From Mycobacterium sp. NS-7484 (GTDB taxonomy: Bacteria; Actinomycetota; Actinomycetes; Mycobacteriales; Mycobacteriaceae), in the NCBI RefSeq assembly GCF_001953975.1, contig NZ_MBEJ01000088.1:1-64000 (forward strand): a stretch of 64,000 nt of DNA, read 5' to 3'. Positions 34,243 through 43,920 of the stretch are shown here, in pieces. A model generated the notes under the pieces. That model worked only from the letters and a program-made list of their open reading frames with translations. It had not been told where the DNA came from and did not search any database. The translations under genes were made by a program, and so were the position numbers. The number at the start of each line of letters is the position of its first letter. The stretch's first letter is position 1.

Positions 34243-36240
34243 GTGTCCAAGCTTTCGACGGCAGCGCGCCGGTTGGTACTGGGGCGGCCGTTCCGCAGCG
34301 ACAAGCTCTCGCACACCCTGTTGCCCAAGCGGATCGCCCTGCCGGTGTTCGCCTCCGATGCCCTGTCCTCGGTGGCCTACGCGCCCGAGGAAGTCTTCCT
34401 GGTGCTGTCGGTGGCCGGCCTGACGGCTTACTCGCTCACCCCGTGGATCGGGTTGGCGGTGGCCGCCGTCATGCTGATCGTGATCGCCAGCTACCGGCAG
34501 AACGTGCATGCCTACCCGTCCGGTGGTGGTGATTACGAGGTCGTCACCACCAACCTCGGGCCCACCGCCGGTCTGACGGTGGCCAGCGCACTCATGGTGG
34601 ATTACGTGCTGACGGTGGCGGTCTCCATGTCGTCGGCGATGTCGAACATCGGCTCGGCGGTGCCGTTCGTCGCGCAGCACAAGGTGTTGTTCGCGGTGGT
34701 GGCGATCCTGTTGCTGGCCTCGATGAACCTGCGCGGGCTGCGAGAGTCCGGGACCGCGTTCGCGATTCCCACCTACGCGTTCATGGTCGGCATGTTCGTC
34801 ATGTTGGGTTGGGGGTTGTTCCAGATCTATGTTCTGGGTCACCCCTTGCGTGCGGAATCCGCCGGCTTCGAGATGCATCCCGAACACGGCGAGGTGTTGG
34901 GCTTCGCACTCGTGTTCCTGGTGGCGCGCGCGTTCTCGTCGGGTTCGGCGGCGCTGACCGGGGTCGAGGCGATCAGCAACGGCGTGCCGGCCTTCCGGAA
35001 ACCCAAGTCGCGTAACGCGGCAACCACCCTGCTGCTGCTCGGCGTGATCTCGGTGACACTGCTGATGGGCATCATCCTGCTGGCCAAGGCCACCGGGGTG
35101 AAGATCGCCGAGCGTCCGCACGAGCAGCTGATCGGTGCGCCTGCCGATTACCACCAGAAGACCTTGATCGCCCAGCTCGCCGATGCGGTGTTCCACGATT
35201 TCCCGGTCGGTCTGTATCTGATCGCCGGGGTGACCGCGCTGATCCTGATGTTGGCGGCCAACACCGCGTTCAACGGGTTCCCGGTCCTCGGTTCGATTTT
35301 GGCGCAGGACCGCTACCTGCCGCGGCAGCTGCACACCCGCGGTGATCGGCTGGCGTTCTCCAACGGCATCCTGTTCCTGGCGCTTGCGGCCATGGCGTTC
35401 GTGGTCGCGTTCCGGGCCGAGGTGACTGCGCTGATCCAGCTCTACATCGTCGGGGTGTTCGTCTCGTTCACGCTCAGCCAGATCGGCATGGTGCGGCACT
35501 GGACCCGGTTGTTGCGCACCGAGACCGATCCGGCGGTGCGCCGGAAGATGATGCGGTCGCGCATCATCAACGCCGTCGGGCTCACCGCCACGGGCGCGGT
35601 GCTGGTGGTCGTGGTGGTGACGAAGTTCGCCGCCGGCGCGTGGATCGCGATCTTGGCGATGAGTGCGCTGTTCGTGATCATGAAGCTGATCCACAAGCAC
35701 TACGACACCGTCGCCCGCGAGCTCGACGCGCAGGACGAGAGCGAGGGCGGCGACATCGTGTTGCCGAGCCGCAACCATGCGGTGGTCCTGGTGTCCAAAC
35801 TGCATCTGCCCACCAAGCGCGCGCTGGCGTATGCCCGGGCCACCCGGCCGGACGTGCTCGAGGCGATCACGGTGAGCGTGGACGACGCCGAGACCCGCGC
35901 CCTGGTGCACCAGTGGGAGGACAGCGACATCAGCGTGCCGCTGAAGGTGATCGCCTCGCCCTACCGCGAAATCACGCGCCCGGTACTCGATTACGTCAAA
36001 CGGGTGACGAAGGAATCGCCGCGGACCGTGGTGACGGTGTTCATCCCCGAATACGTCGTCGGTCACTGGTGGGAGCAGGTGCTGCACAACCAGAGTGCGT
36101 TGCGGCTCAAGGGCCGGCTGCTGTTCATGCCGAACGTGATGGTGACCTCGGTTCCGTGGCAATTGAATTCGTCGGAGCGGTTGAAGGCGCTGCAGCCGCG
36201 TGCCACCCCCGGTGATGCCCGCAGAGGGTTCCTGGAGTGA
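34243..36240 (+). CDS. APC-superfamily permease (KUP/amino-acid transporter-like), Rv2690c type
   Basis: A 665-residue transporter with about twelve membrane helices (residues 30-490), then a cytosolic C-terminal domain of 170 residues resembling a universal-stress or KtrA-like sensor. The N-terminal signature FASDALSSVAYAPEEVFLVL and SGSAALTGVEAISNGVPAF fit the APC family close to KimA-type K+ transporters. The divergent ceoBC genes encode K+ regulators, so K+ transport is a fair inference. GTG 34243 has no Shine-Dalgarno and may be leaderless; the start is uncertain. The stop overlaps the next start. Confidence 0.85.
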   Translation: MSKLSTAARRLVLGRPFRSDKLSHTLLPKRIALPVFASDALSSVAYAPEEVFLVLSVAGLTAYSLTPWIGLAVAAVMLIVIASYRQNVHAYPSGGGDYEVVTTNLGPTAGLTVASALMVDYVLTVAVSMSSAMSNIGSAVPFVAQHKVLFAVVAILLLASMNLRGLRESGTAFAIPTYAFMVGMFVMLGWGLFQIYVLGHPLRAESAGFEMHPEHGEVLGFALVFLVARAFSSGSAALTGVEAISNGVPAFRKPKSRNAATTLLLLGVISVTLLMGIILLAKATGVKIAERPHEQLIGAPADYHQKTLIAQLADAVFHDFPVGLYLIAGVTALILMLAANTAFNGFPVLGSILAQDRYLPRQLHTRGDRLAFSNGILFLALAAMAFVVAFRAEVTALIQLYIVGVFVSFTLSQIGMVRHWTRLLRTETDPAVRRKMMRSRIINAVGLTATGAVLVVVVVTKFAAGAWIAILAMSALFVIMKLIHKHYDTVARELDAQDESEGGDIVLPSRNHAVVLVSKLHLPTKRALAYARATRPDVLEAITVSVDDAETRALVHQWEDSDISVPLKVIASPYREITRPVLDYVKRVTKESPRTVVTVFIPEYVVGHWWEQVLHNQSALRLKGRLLFMPNVMVTSVPWQLNSSERLKALQPRATPGDARRGFLE

Positions 36241-37454
36241 CCGAGCTCATCCTGACCACGGAGTCGGCAGCCAATGGTGGCAGCTGCGTGGCGCGTCACG
36301 AGGGGCGGGTGGTCTTCGTCCGGTATGCGATCCCCGGTGAGACGGTGCGGGTCAACGTCTTCGACGAACGCGGATCGTATTGGCACGCCGAGGTGGTCGA
36401 GGTCTTGGAACCGTCCCCGGACCGCGTCGATCCGCTGTGTCCGATCGCCGGGGTGCACGGCGCGGGCTGCTGCGATCTGGCGTTCGTCGAGCCCCGGGCG
36501 GCGCGCCGCCTCAAGGGTTCGGTGGTGGCCAATCAACTTTCTCGGCTCGGTGGGTTCACCTGGCGCGACGAGCAGACGGCTGTCGCCGAGGCGGTCGGCG
36601 ACGGCGCCGCGCGGGGCTGGCGGACCCGTGTGCGGTTGGACACCACATCCGACGGCCGGGCCGGTTTTCACCGCTACCACAGCGCCGAGCTGGTCACCGA
36701 CCTCGAATGTGGGCAACTGCCTGCCGAGTTGACCGCCGGCCTGGAGACGACGCGTTGGACTCCGGGCGCGCACTTGCACGCGGTGTTGGACGCCGACGGT
36801 CGTCGACACGTCGTGCAGTCCGGCCCGAAGACCAGCCGCACAGGTCGCCGTGCGGCCGGTCCGAAGAATGCGACGCGGGTCGTCGAGGGGGACTACGAGG
36901 CGGTGCAGCGGGTCGGTGGCCGAGAGTGGATGCTGCCGGTGACCGCGTTCTGGCAGGCCCACCGTGACGCGGCCGCCCTCTACAGCCGGCTGATCGCCGA
37001 GTGGGCCGAACTGCAACCGGGCATGACCGCGTGGGATCTCTACGGCGGTGCCGGGGTCTTCGCTGCCGCGCTGGCACAGCAGGTTGGGCCGAGCGGTCGG
37101 ATCCTGACCGTGGACACGTCGCGTGCGGCGTCGCGCACCGCCCGCAGTGCGCTGGGCGACCTGCCGTGGGTCTCGGTGGTCACCGATTCGGTGCGTCGCG
37201 CACTGTCGGCCGAGTCGGGACGCCCGGACGTCGCGGTGCTCGATCCGCCCCGCACCGGGGCCGGGCGCGAGGTGCTGGACGCCCTGGCCGCGACCGAGGT
37301 GCCCCGGATCATCCACATCGGTTGTGAGGCAGCATCTTTCGCCCGGGACGTCGGGATGTATCTGCGACACGGTTACACCGTGGAGGACCTGCGGGTGTTC
37401 GACTCCTTCCCGCTGACGCACCACGTGGAATGCATCGCGGTGCTGACCCGCTGA
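36237..37454 (+). CDS. TrmA/RlmD-family RNA uracil-C5 methyltransferase
   Basis: A 405-residue SAM-dependent RNA methyltransferase (Rv2689c type). An N-terminal TRAM RNA-binding domain (about 1-60) precedes a cysteine-bearing insert (CPIAGVHGAGCC and LECGQL) that could hold a 4Fe-4S cluster. The Rossmann domain has WDLYGGAGVFAAALA, LDPPRTGAGREV, the nucleophile motif HIGCEAASFARDV and HHVECIAVL with the catalytic Glu. The target (tRNA U54 or rRNA uracil) is unknown. The start overlaps the permease stop (GTGA). Confidence 0.9.
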   Translation: MTELILTTESAANGGSCVARHEGRVVFVRYAIPGETVRVNVFDERGSYWHAEVVEVLEPSPDRVDPLCPIAGVHGAGCCDLAFVEPRAARRLKGSVVANQLSRLGGFTWRDEQTAVAEAVGDGAARGWRTRVRLDTTSDGRAGFHRYHSAELVTDLECGQLPAELTAGLETTRWTPGAHLHAVLDADGRRHVVQSGPKTSRTGRRAAGPKNATRVVEGDYEAVQRVGGREWMLPVTAFWQAHRDAAALYSRLIAEWAELQPGMTAWDLYGGAGVFAAALAQQVGPSGRILTVDTSRAASRTARSALGDLPWVSVVTDSVRRALSAESGRPDVAVLDPPRTGAGREVLDALAATEVPRIIHIGCEAASFARDVGMYLRHGYTVEDLRVFDSFPLTHHVECIAVLTR

Positions 37455-37470
37455 CGGTTCTCGGCAGCGT

Positions 37471-38595
37471 TCACTCGGTGCGGTCGTCGGGCCCGATCGA
37501 CGGGGTGGGGAAGTGCGCGTAGGTGGCTCGATTGCCACCCTCGGCCTTCGACTGGTTCATCGCGGTGACGGCCAGGGCCACCAGGGCGTCGACGATCTGC
37601 TCGGTGGGCAGCTCGGTCAGTGGCCGCAGTTGGCTGCACGCGGTGCCGATGCTGGCGGTCAGACGCATGGGCGTCGTGGTGATCGCCATGCGGATCCGGT
37701 TCACCAGCGGGGAGGGGTCGTTGGTCTTGAACACGTCGGCGATCAGGAATTCGCTGTCGGACACATGGGCCAGTGGCACCTTGTGCCGCACCGTCTCGCG
37801 CATCGCCTGCGCCACGGCGACGCGGGCGTGCAGCGTGCTGTGGCTGCCGTCCATGTCGCTCAGCAGCGCCATGTCGTCGATACCGACCGCCACGACCACC
37901 AGGTACTGATCGTCGTGGCGACTGTGGGACCCCAGCATCGTCGCGGTGTGCATGTCGAACGCCTCGCGGTTGAGCAGACCGGTCAGCGGGTCGATCTCGG
38001 CGGGGTGCTGGACGCGGTCGGGTTCGATCAGCTCGACGGCGATCCGCACCAGGGCCGAGGTGCTCAGGATCACCAGCAGCGACACGAGCGCGCCGGCGAT
38101 ACCGAGCCAGACGTCGGTCAGCCCCACCCGCACGCCGAGGCAGATCACCACCGCGGCCGAGGCCAGCCAGGTCAGGTGCAGCACCCGCCGACTGTGCAGA
38201 AAGGCTGCGTAGCCGGTGATCAGGCTCAACGAGCTGGACCCGAGCAGGCCGACCGTCGGATCCACCAGCAGGATGCAGGTGGCCCCGATGCAGACCGTGC
38301 CGATACACACGACGATCCAGGACTGGGTGCGGCTGGGCCACTGGCGCCGCCACCACCACTGCGCCAGCGTCAGCCCTCCGACACCGACGCCCACGGCCAC
38401 GTATTGCAGTGCACCGTGCGGACCTTTCGGGCTGATCAGGACCAACAGCGGGATCAGGCTCAACCCGATGATCGTGACGCCGACGGTGCGTTGCATCAGG
38501 GTGCGCTTGCCCTGCGCAGCAAGAAGGGCGGTACGCGCGTAATAGTGATCGAATGGACTCAACCAGCACCCCGGACTAATCGACTTCGCCTCCAC
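37471..38595 (-). CDS. Membrane protein with degenerate GGDEF domain
   Basis: A 374-residue protein with about six N-terminal membrane helices (30-190) and a cytosolic GGDEF-like domain (about 200-355, EIDPLTGLLNREAFDMHTATM). The active-site motif reads SDSEF instead of GGDEF and no RxxD inhibitory site precedes it. Diguanylate cyclase activity is therefore unlikely; a nucleotide-sensing or purely structural role is possible. GTG 38595 is the longest start; TTG 38562 (reading LSPFDHYYARTALLA) is a reasonable alternative. M. tuberculosis has no such gene at this place. Confidence 0.83.
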   Translation of the reverse strand: MEAKSISPGCWLSPFDHYYARTALLAAQGKRTLMQRTVGVTIIGLSLIPLLVLISPKGPHGALQYVAVGVGVGGLTLAQWWWRRQWPSRTQSWIVVCIGTVCIGATCILLVDPTVGLLGSSSLSLITGYAAFLHSRRVLHLTWLASAAVVICLGVRVGLTDVWLGIAGALVSLLVILSTSALVRIAVELIEPDRVQHPAEIDPLTGLLNREAFDMHTATMLGSHSRHDDQYLVVVAVGIDDMALLSDMDGSHSTLHARVAVAQAMRETVRHKVPLAHVSDSEFLIADVFKTNDPSPLVNRIRMAITTTPMRLTASIGTACSQLRPLTELPTEQIVDALVALAVTAMNQSKAEGGNRATYAHFPTPSIGPDDRTE

Positions 38596-38721
38596 TTTAC
38601 GTAATCACGGCAGTGGCGGGTTTGTCGTGGAATTGACGCGCAGGTCGTCCTGTTAGCGTGAACCGCAGGTGTGCCGGGAAGTCTGGTCGGCGATCGTTGA
38701 ATGCTGACCTCAGGAGCCCGG

Positions 38722-40014
38722 ATGACTGACCGCCGTGACGGCCGCGGCCGACGCCTGCTGGCGCGTGGATCATGGCCGGAATGGCAGCGGGTCTCGGACC
38801 TGCTGCGCACTGAGACCGTCGGCGGGGCGCTGCTGCTGGCCGCGGCGGGCGCAGCGCTCGTGTGGGCCAATTCGCCATGGTCGTCCAGCTACCACCGGCT
38901 CTCGGAATTCGTCATCGGCCCGCAGTCGCTGCAGCTCGATCTGTCCCTGTCGTCCTGGGCCGCCGACGGTCTGCTGGCCATCTTCTTCTTCGTCGTCGGC
39001 GTGGAGCTCAAGCGGGAGTTCGTCGCGGGAGACCTGCGGGACCCGGCCCGGGCCGCGCTGCCGATCGCGGCGGCCGTCGGCGGCATGGTGGTGCCTGCGC
39101 TGATCTTCGTCGGGATCAACGTGTTTTCGGGCCACCCGGAGACACTCGACGGGTGGGCGGTGCCGATCGCCACCGACATCGCCTTCGCGCTGGCGGTGCT
39201 GGCGGTGGTGTCCACCCACCTGCCCGCGGCGCTGCGGATCTTCCTGTTGACGCTGGCGGTGGTCGACGATCTGCTGGCCATCACCGTGATCGCGCTCTTC
39301 TACACCGACCATGTGGCGCCCGCACCGCTGCTGGGGGCGCTGGTGCCGATCGGGCTGTACGCGCTCGCGGTGCAGCGCGGCGCCCGGCAGTGGTGGATCC
39401 TGCTGCCGCCGGCGGTGTTGGCCTGGGCGCTCGTGCATGCCAGTGGCGTACATGCCACGGTGGCCGGGGTGGTGTTGGGTTTCACCGTGCCGGTGCTGGG
39501 CCGTCACGCGTCGGCCAAACACTTCGAACACCTGGTGCGACCACTGTCGGCCGGGTTCGCCGTCCCGGTGTTCGCGTTCTTCGCCGCAGGCGTGACCGTC
39601 GGCGGCTGGTCGGGCTTCTCCACGGCGTTGACGCACCCGGTGACCATCGGCGTGATCGCCGGCCTGGTGCTCGGCAAACCGATCGGCGTGCTGGGCACCA
39701 CATATCTGCTGGCCCGCTTCACCCACGCGAGCCTCGACGAGGATCTCGCGTGGCGCGACGTCCTGGGTGTCGCCTTGCTGGCCGGTATCGGGTTCACGGT
39801 CTCGCTGTTGATCGGCGAACTCGCGTTCGGACACGCCAGTGTGGCCGACGACGACGTCAAGATCGCGGTGGCCACCGGATCGGTGGTTGCCGGTCTGCTC
39901 GCATCGGTGGTTCTGGTCTCGCGCAATGCCGTATACCGGCGAATCCACCGGTTGGAAACCCTCGATGCCGACCACGACGGGGTGCCCGATGTCTATCAGC
40001 CTCGACAGGACTGA
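38722..40014 (+). CDS. nhaA: Na+/H+ antiporter NhaA
   Basis: A 430-residue antiporter exchanging Na+ or Li+ for protons. Family marks are LIRTETVGG-like start ([25 protein letters not shown]), [29 protein letters not shown] and the paired ion-binding aspartates in [16 protein letters not shown]. About twelve helices are present. A short tail after the last helix reads [10 protein letters not shown], resembling a calcium-binding loop. AGGAG upstream of ATG 38722 sets the start; TTGACG (38633) and TAGCGT (38654) could be promoter elements, though only 15 bases apart. Confidence 0.94.
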   Translation: MTDRRDGRGRRLLARGSWPEWQRVSDLLRTETVGGALLLAAAGAALVWANSPWSSSYHRLSEFVIGPQSLQLDLSLSSWAADGLLAIFFFVVGVELKREFVAGDLRDPARAALPIAAAVGGMVVPALIFVGINVFSGHPETLDGWAVPIATDIAFALAVLAVVSTHLPAALRIFLLTLAVVDDLLAITVIALFYTDHVAPAPLLGALVPIGLYALAVQRGARQWWILLPPAVLAWALVHASGVHATVAGVVLGFTVPVLGRHASAKHFEHLVRPLSAGFAVPVFAFFAAGVTVGGWSGFSTALTHPVTIGVIAGLVLGKPIGVLGTTYLLARFTHASLDEDLAWRDVLGVALLAGIGFTVSLLIGELAFGHASVADDDVKIAVATGSVVAGLLASVVLVSRNAVYRRIHRLETLDADHDGVPDVYQPRQD

Positions 40015-40041
40015 TTTCTGATGCGTGCGTACACTGGCGGA

Positions 40042-41952
40042 ATGCTTGAACAGGTCCGCGGTCCCGCTGATCTGCAGCACCTGTCGCAGTCACAATTGAG
40101 TGATCTGGCGGTCGAGATCCGGCAATTTCTGATCCACAAGGTGGCTGCAACCGGCGGACATCTTGGCCCCAATCTGGGTGTCGTCGAGCTCACCCTGGCG
40201 CTGCACCGTGTGTTCGATTCGCCACACGATCCGATCATCTTCGACACGGGTCATCAGGCCTACGTGCACAAGATGCTGACCGGGCGCGCACAGGATTTCG
40301 ACACCTTGCGTTCCAAGAACGGTTTGTCGGGATACCCGTCGCGCAGCGAGAGCGAGCACGACTGGGTGGAGTCGAGCCACGCCAGTACCGCGCTGTCCTA
40401 TGCCGACGGTCTGGCCAAGGCGTTCGAGCTGACCGGGCACCGCAATCGGCACGTGGTGGCGGTGGTCGGCGACGGTGCGCTGACCGGCGGGATGTGCTGG
40501 GAGGCGCTGAACAACATCGCCACCGGTGGTCGGCCGGTGGTCATCGTCGTCAACGACAACGGCCGCAGCTATGCGCCCACCATCGGTGGGTTCGCCGAGC
40601 ACCTCGCGGGCCTGCGGCTGCAGCCCGGCTACGAACGGCTACTGGAGGAGGGCCGCAAGGCCGTGCGCGGCCTGCCTGTCGTCGGCGAGTTCTGCTACCA
40701 GTGCATGCACAGCATCAAGGCCGGCATCAAGGACGCGATCGCCCCGCAGGTGATGTTCACCGACCTCGGTCTCAAGTACGTCGGCCCGATCGACGGTCAC
40801 GATGAGCACGCGGTGGAGAACGCGCTGCGTTACGCCCGTGGTTTCAAGGCCCCGGTGATCGTGCACGTGGTGACCCGTAAGGGCATGGGCTACGCGCACG
40901 CCGAGAACGACGAGGCCGACCAGATGCACGCCTGCGGCGTCATCGATCCGGAGACGGGGCTGCCGACGAAGGCCTCGGGTCCAGGGTGGACCTCGGTGTT
41001 CTCCGACGAACTCGTCAAGATCGGCGCCAAACGCCGGGACGTGGTGGCGATCACCGCGGCGATGCCGGGGCCGACCGGTCTGAGTGCGTTCCGGGATCGG
41101 TTCCCGGACCGGTTCTTTGACGTCGGAATTGCCGAACAGCACGCGATGACCTCGGCGGCCGGGCTGGCCATGGGCGGCCTGCATCCGGTGGTGGCGATCT
41201 ACTCGACATTCCTCAACCGGGCGTTCGACCAGCTGATGATGGACGTCGCGCTGCACAAGCTGCCCGTCACCATGGTGCTCGACCGCGCCGGGGTGACCGG
41301 GCCGGATGGCGCCAGCCACAACGGGGTCTGGGACCTGTCGATCCTGGGCATCATCCCGGGTCTGCGCGCAGCCGCGCCGCGCGACGGCGCGCGCCTGCGG
41401 GAGGAGCTCGCCGAGGCGCTGGCGGTCAACGACGGCCCGACCGCGCTCCGCTTCCCGAAAGGCGATGTGGGCGAGGACATTCCGGCGATCGAGCGGCGTG
41501 GGGGAGTCGACGTGCTCGCGGTTCCGGCCGCCGGTCTGACCGACGACGTGCTGTTGGTGGCAGTGGGATCGTTCGCGTCGATGGCGCTGGCGGTGGCCGA
41601 GCGGCTGCGCAACCAGGGCATCGGGGTCACGGTGGTGGATCCCCGCTGGGTGCTGCCGGTTCCCGAGGTCATCGGTGAACTGGCCCGGGTGCACAAACTG
41701 GTGGTCACCGTGGAGGACAACGGTGTGCACGGCGGCATCGGCTCGTCGGTGTCCGCGGCGCTGCGTCACGCCGAGATCGACGTGCCGTGCCGGGATCTCG
41801 GTGTCCCGCAGGTGTTCCAGGACCATGCCTCCCGCGGCGAGGTGCTCGCCGAGATCGGCCTGACCGATCAGCACATCGCGCGCCAGATCACCGGATGGAT
41901 CGCCGCGATCGGGGCGCCGGTGGATGAGGAAGTCGGCCACCAGGTCGACTGA
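40042..41952 (+). CDS. dxs: 1-deoxy-D-xylulose-5-phosphate synthase
   Basis: A thiamine-diphosphate enzyme joining pyruvate and glyceraldehyde 3-phosphate, the first step of the MEP isoprenoid pathway. The 636 residues match M. tuberculosis Dxs1 (638). Seen are [16 protein letters not shown], the ThDP/Mg motif [18 protein letters not shown], the transketolase centre [16 protein letters not shown] and the C-terminal domain with [14 protein letters not shown] 40042 ([15 protein letters not shown]) matches homologues; an in-frame ATG at 40021 is unlikely. It converges on the RNase D gene. Confidence 0.96.
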   Translation: MLEQVRGPADLQHLSQSQLSDLAVEIRQFLIHKVAATGGHLGPNLGVVELTLALHRVFDSPHDPIIFDTGHQAYVHKMLTGRAQDFDTLRSKNGLSGYPSRSESEHDWVESSHASTALSYADGLAKAFELTGHRNRHVVAVVGDGALTGGMCWEALNNIATGGRPVVIVVNDNGRSYAPTIGGFAEHLAGLRLQPGYERLLEEGRKAVRGLPVVGEFCYQCMHSIKAGIKDAIAPQVMFTDLGLKYVGPIDGHDEHAVENALRYARGFKAPVIVHVVTRKGMGYAHAENDEADQMHACGVIDPETGLPTKASGPGWTSVFSDELVKIGAKRRDVVAITAAMPGPTGLSAFRDRFPDRFFDVGIAEQHAMTSAAGLAMGGLHPVVAIYSTFLNRAFDQLMMDVALHKLPVTMVLDRAGVTGPDGASHNGVWDLSILGIIPGLRAAAPRDGARLREELAEALAVNDGPTALRFPKGDVGEDIPAIERRGGVDVLAVPAAGLTDDVLLVAVGSFASMALAVAERLRNQGIGVTVVDPRWVLPVPEVIGELARVHKLVVTVEDNGVHGGIGSSVSAALRHAEIDVPCRDLGVPQVFQDHASRGEVLAEIGLTDQHIARQITGWIAAIGAPVDEEVGHQVD

Positions 41953-41960
41953 CGCCGGGG

Positions 41961-43226
41961 TCAGTCGCTGCTGAGCGCCTTGGTCAGCACCGGGATCGTC
42001 AACTCCCGCTGCCAGGGCCGGACGTTGGCCTCGACGAGGAACTCCGATATCGCGGTGGCGACGTCGCCGGTGGGGTTCCAGTCCCAGCACAGCCGGCGCA
42101 CCACCTCGGGGGTGATGAGGTTCTCGGCGGGCACCGACACCCGTTGCGACAGTTCGGCCAGACCGGCACGGGCGGCTTCCAGTCGGGCAGCGGCCTCCGG
42201 TTTGCGCCTGGCCCAGCGTGCCGCCGGCGGCGGACCGTTCTGGGCTTCGTTGGCCTCGGGCGGGTCGGTGGTCTCGCGGGCCCGATTCAGGGCGTCCAAC
42301 CAGACCTTGGCGCTCTTGCGCTGTTTGGAGCCGCCGAAGACCGGCAGGGCGACGAGCTCGTCGACCGTCTTGGGATCGGCGGTGGCGGCGTTGATGATCG
42401 CCGAGTCGGGCAGGATCCGTCCGGGGGCGATGTCGCGCCCGCGGGCGATGGTGTCGCGCGTGGTCCACAGCTCGCGGACCGCGGCCAGCGCGCGCGGGTT
42501 GCGCACCTTGTGGATACCGGAGGTGCGCCGCCAACGGTCACGCCGGGTGGGTTGTGCCACATAGGCCCGCAGATACTCGAATTCCTGTGCGGCCCAGTCG
42601 GTTTTGCCCTGTTCTTCGAGGACGGCCGCGATCGCGTGACGCAGTTCCAGCAGTACCTCGACGTCCAGCGCGGCGTAGTTGAGCCACTCCGCCGGCAGGG
42701 GGCGCTTGGACCAGTCGGCCGCGCCGTGGCCTTTCATCAGCTGCAGGCCGAGCAGGCGTTGCACCATGGCAGCCAGGTTGACGCGTTCGAAACCGGCCAG
42801 CCGGCCCGCCAACTCGGTGTCGTAGAGCTTGCCGGGCCGCAGACCGATCTCCGACAGGCACGGCAGGTCCTGGTCGGCGGCGTGGAGCACCCATTCGTCG
42901 GCGGCCAGGGCGTCGGCCACCGGCGCCATGGCGTCGATGGGGGAGCCGCCGTGGTTGACCGGATCGATCAGCGCGGTTCCCGATCCGGAGCGGCGGATCT
43001 GCACCAGGTAGGCGCGATTGGAGTAGCGGAAGCCCGACGCACGTTCGGCGTCGATCGCGAAGGGGCCGCTGCCTTTCGCCAAAGATTTTGCCGCAGAGGA
43101 TATTTCTTCAGCCGTCACACAGACGTCCGGAACGCCCTCGGCGGGCTGTAGCAATGGGGTCGCATCGGCCTCGGCGGGCTCGCCGGCTCCTGGGGCTGCT
43201 GAGAGTTGGGGGTCCTGGTCCATCAT
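41961..43226 (-). CDS. rnd: Ribonuclease D-like 3'-5' exonuclease
   Basis: A 421-residue DEDD-family exonuclease for tRNA and small RNA 3' processing (Rv2681 type). Catalytic acids lie in FAIDAERASGFRY, HAADQDLPCLSEIGL and NYAALDVEVLLELR. An HRDC domain follows (about 235-310, WRRTSGIHKVRNPRALAAVRELWTTRD) and then a second helical C-terminal module. An Ala/Pro-rich N-terminus of 30 residues is variable. ATG 43226 lies one base after the DUF3000 stop, so the two genes form an operon. Confidence 0.9.
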   Translation of the reverse strand: MMDQDPQLSAAPGAGEPAEADATPLLQPAEGVPDVCVTAEEISSAAKSLAKGSGPFAIDAERASGFRYSNRAYLVQIRRSGSGTALIDPVNHGGSPIDAMAPVADALAADEWVLHAADQDLPCLSEIGLRPGKLYDTELAGRLAGFERVNLAAMVQRLLGLQLMKGHGAADWSKRPLPAEWLNYAALDVEVLLELRHAIAAVLEEQGKTDWAAQEFEYLRAYVAQPTRRDRWRRTSGIHKVRNPRALAAVRELWTTRDTIARGRDIAPGRILPDSAIINAATADPKTVDELVALPVFGGSKQRKSAKVWLDALNRARETTDPPEANEAQNGPPPAARWARRKPEAAARLEAARAGLAELSQRVSVPAENLITPEVVRRLCWDWNPTGDVATAISEFLVEANVRPWQRELTIPVLTKALSSD

Positions 43227-43227
43227 G

Positions 43228-43809
43228 TCAAGCGCGGGTGCGGGAACTCAGATCGGTGACACCGGCCGGCGGCAAGCCGGCAGCGTGCTCGAGGACTTCA
43301 CAGAACGCCTCGACGTGCGGGCCCAACTCCAGATCGGTGGCGGTCCAGGAGGCCCGCAGCTCGAGCTGATGGGCGCGCGGCGGGCCGGAGATGTCGCCGT
43401 AGCGCACCGAGGTGGTGGCCGTGACGGTGCCGCCCAGCGCCGTGACGTGCTCGGCGCGGGATCCCAGCGCATCCACCAGCCAGCTCCAGGCCACCTCGGG
43501 CAGGAGCGGGTCGACGGCCTCACTGGAATCGAGGTCGGCCTGGATGTAGGCGACCAGACGCATCGTGCCGTCCCAGGCCTCGGCCCCGTCGGGGTCGTGC
43601 AGCAGGATCAGCCGGCCGAATGCGTCGCCCTCGGAACGCTCCGGGACCACCGCGGTCTCGGGATGTCGAACCTCGGCGCCCAGTGCATAGCTGTACGGTG
43701 CCAACCGCTGTGGCGGGCGTATCGGACCCAGCTCGATTTCCGGCCGCACGGTGGTGGCACTCATGGCCGCCACCGCCGTCCGGAACTGGGCCGGTTCGGC
43801 AGAGGTCAC
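43228..43809 (-). CDS. DUF3000 protein
   Basis: A 193-residue soluble protein (Rv2680 type). The conserved core PEIELGPIRPPQRLAPYSYALGAEV is followed by LILLHDPDGAEAWDGTMRLVAYIQADLDS and PEVAWSWLVDALGSRAEHVTALGGTVTATTS. Function unknown; the constant link to RNase D suggests a role in RNA metabolism, but this is inference. GTG 43809 (reading MTSAEPAQFRTAVAAM) fits homologues; ATG 43761 is an alternative. It is divergent from hemE with a 111-base spacer. Confidence 0.85.
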   Translation of the reverse strand: MTSAEPAQFRTAVAAMSATTVRPEIELGPIRPPQRLAPYSYALGAEVRHPETAVVPERSEGDAFGRLILLHDPDGAEAWDGTMRLVAYIQADLDSSEAVDPLLPEVAWSWLVDALGSRAEHVTALGGTVTATTSVRYGDISGPPRAHQLELRASWTATDLELGPHVEAFCEVLEHAAGLPPAGVTDLSSRTRA

Positions 43810-43920
43810 GGCGTTTGACGCTAGCGGATGAGGCCAGGACAGGTTGCAGGCGCGCCGTAGCAGGACCGTCACGAACCGGCAACGGTCCGCGTGGGCGGGC
43901 TCGTGGCACCATAGGAGCCG

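Noticed and set aside
34228..36162. A 644-codon minus-strand frame opposite the APC permease
   Set aside because: His/Arg/Gln-rich composition without motifs; a shadow of high-GC third positions.
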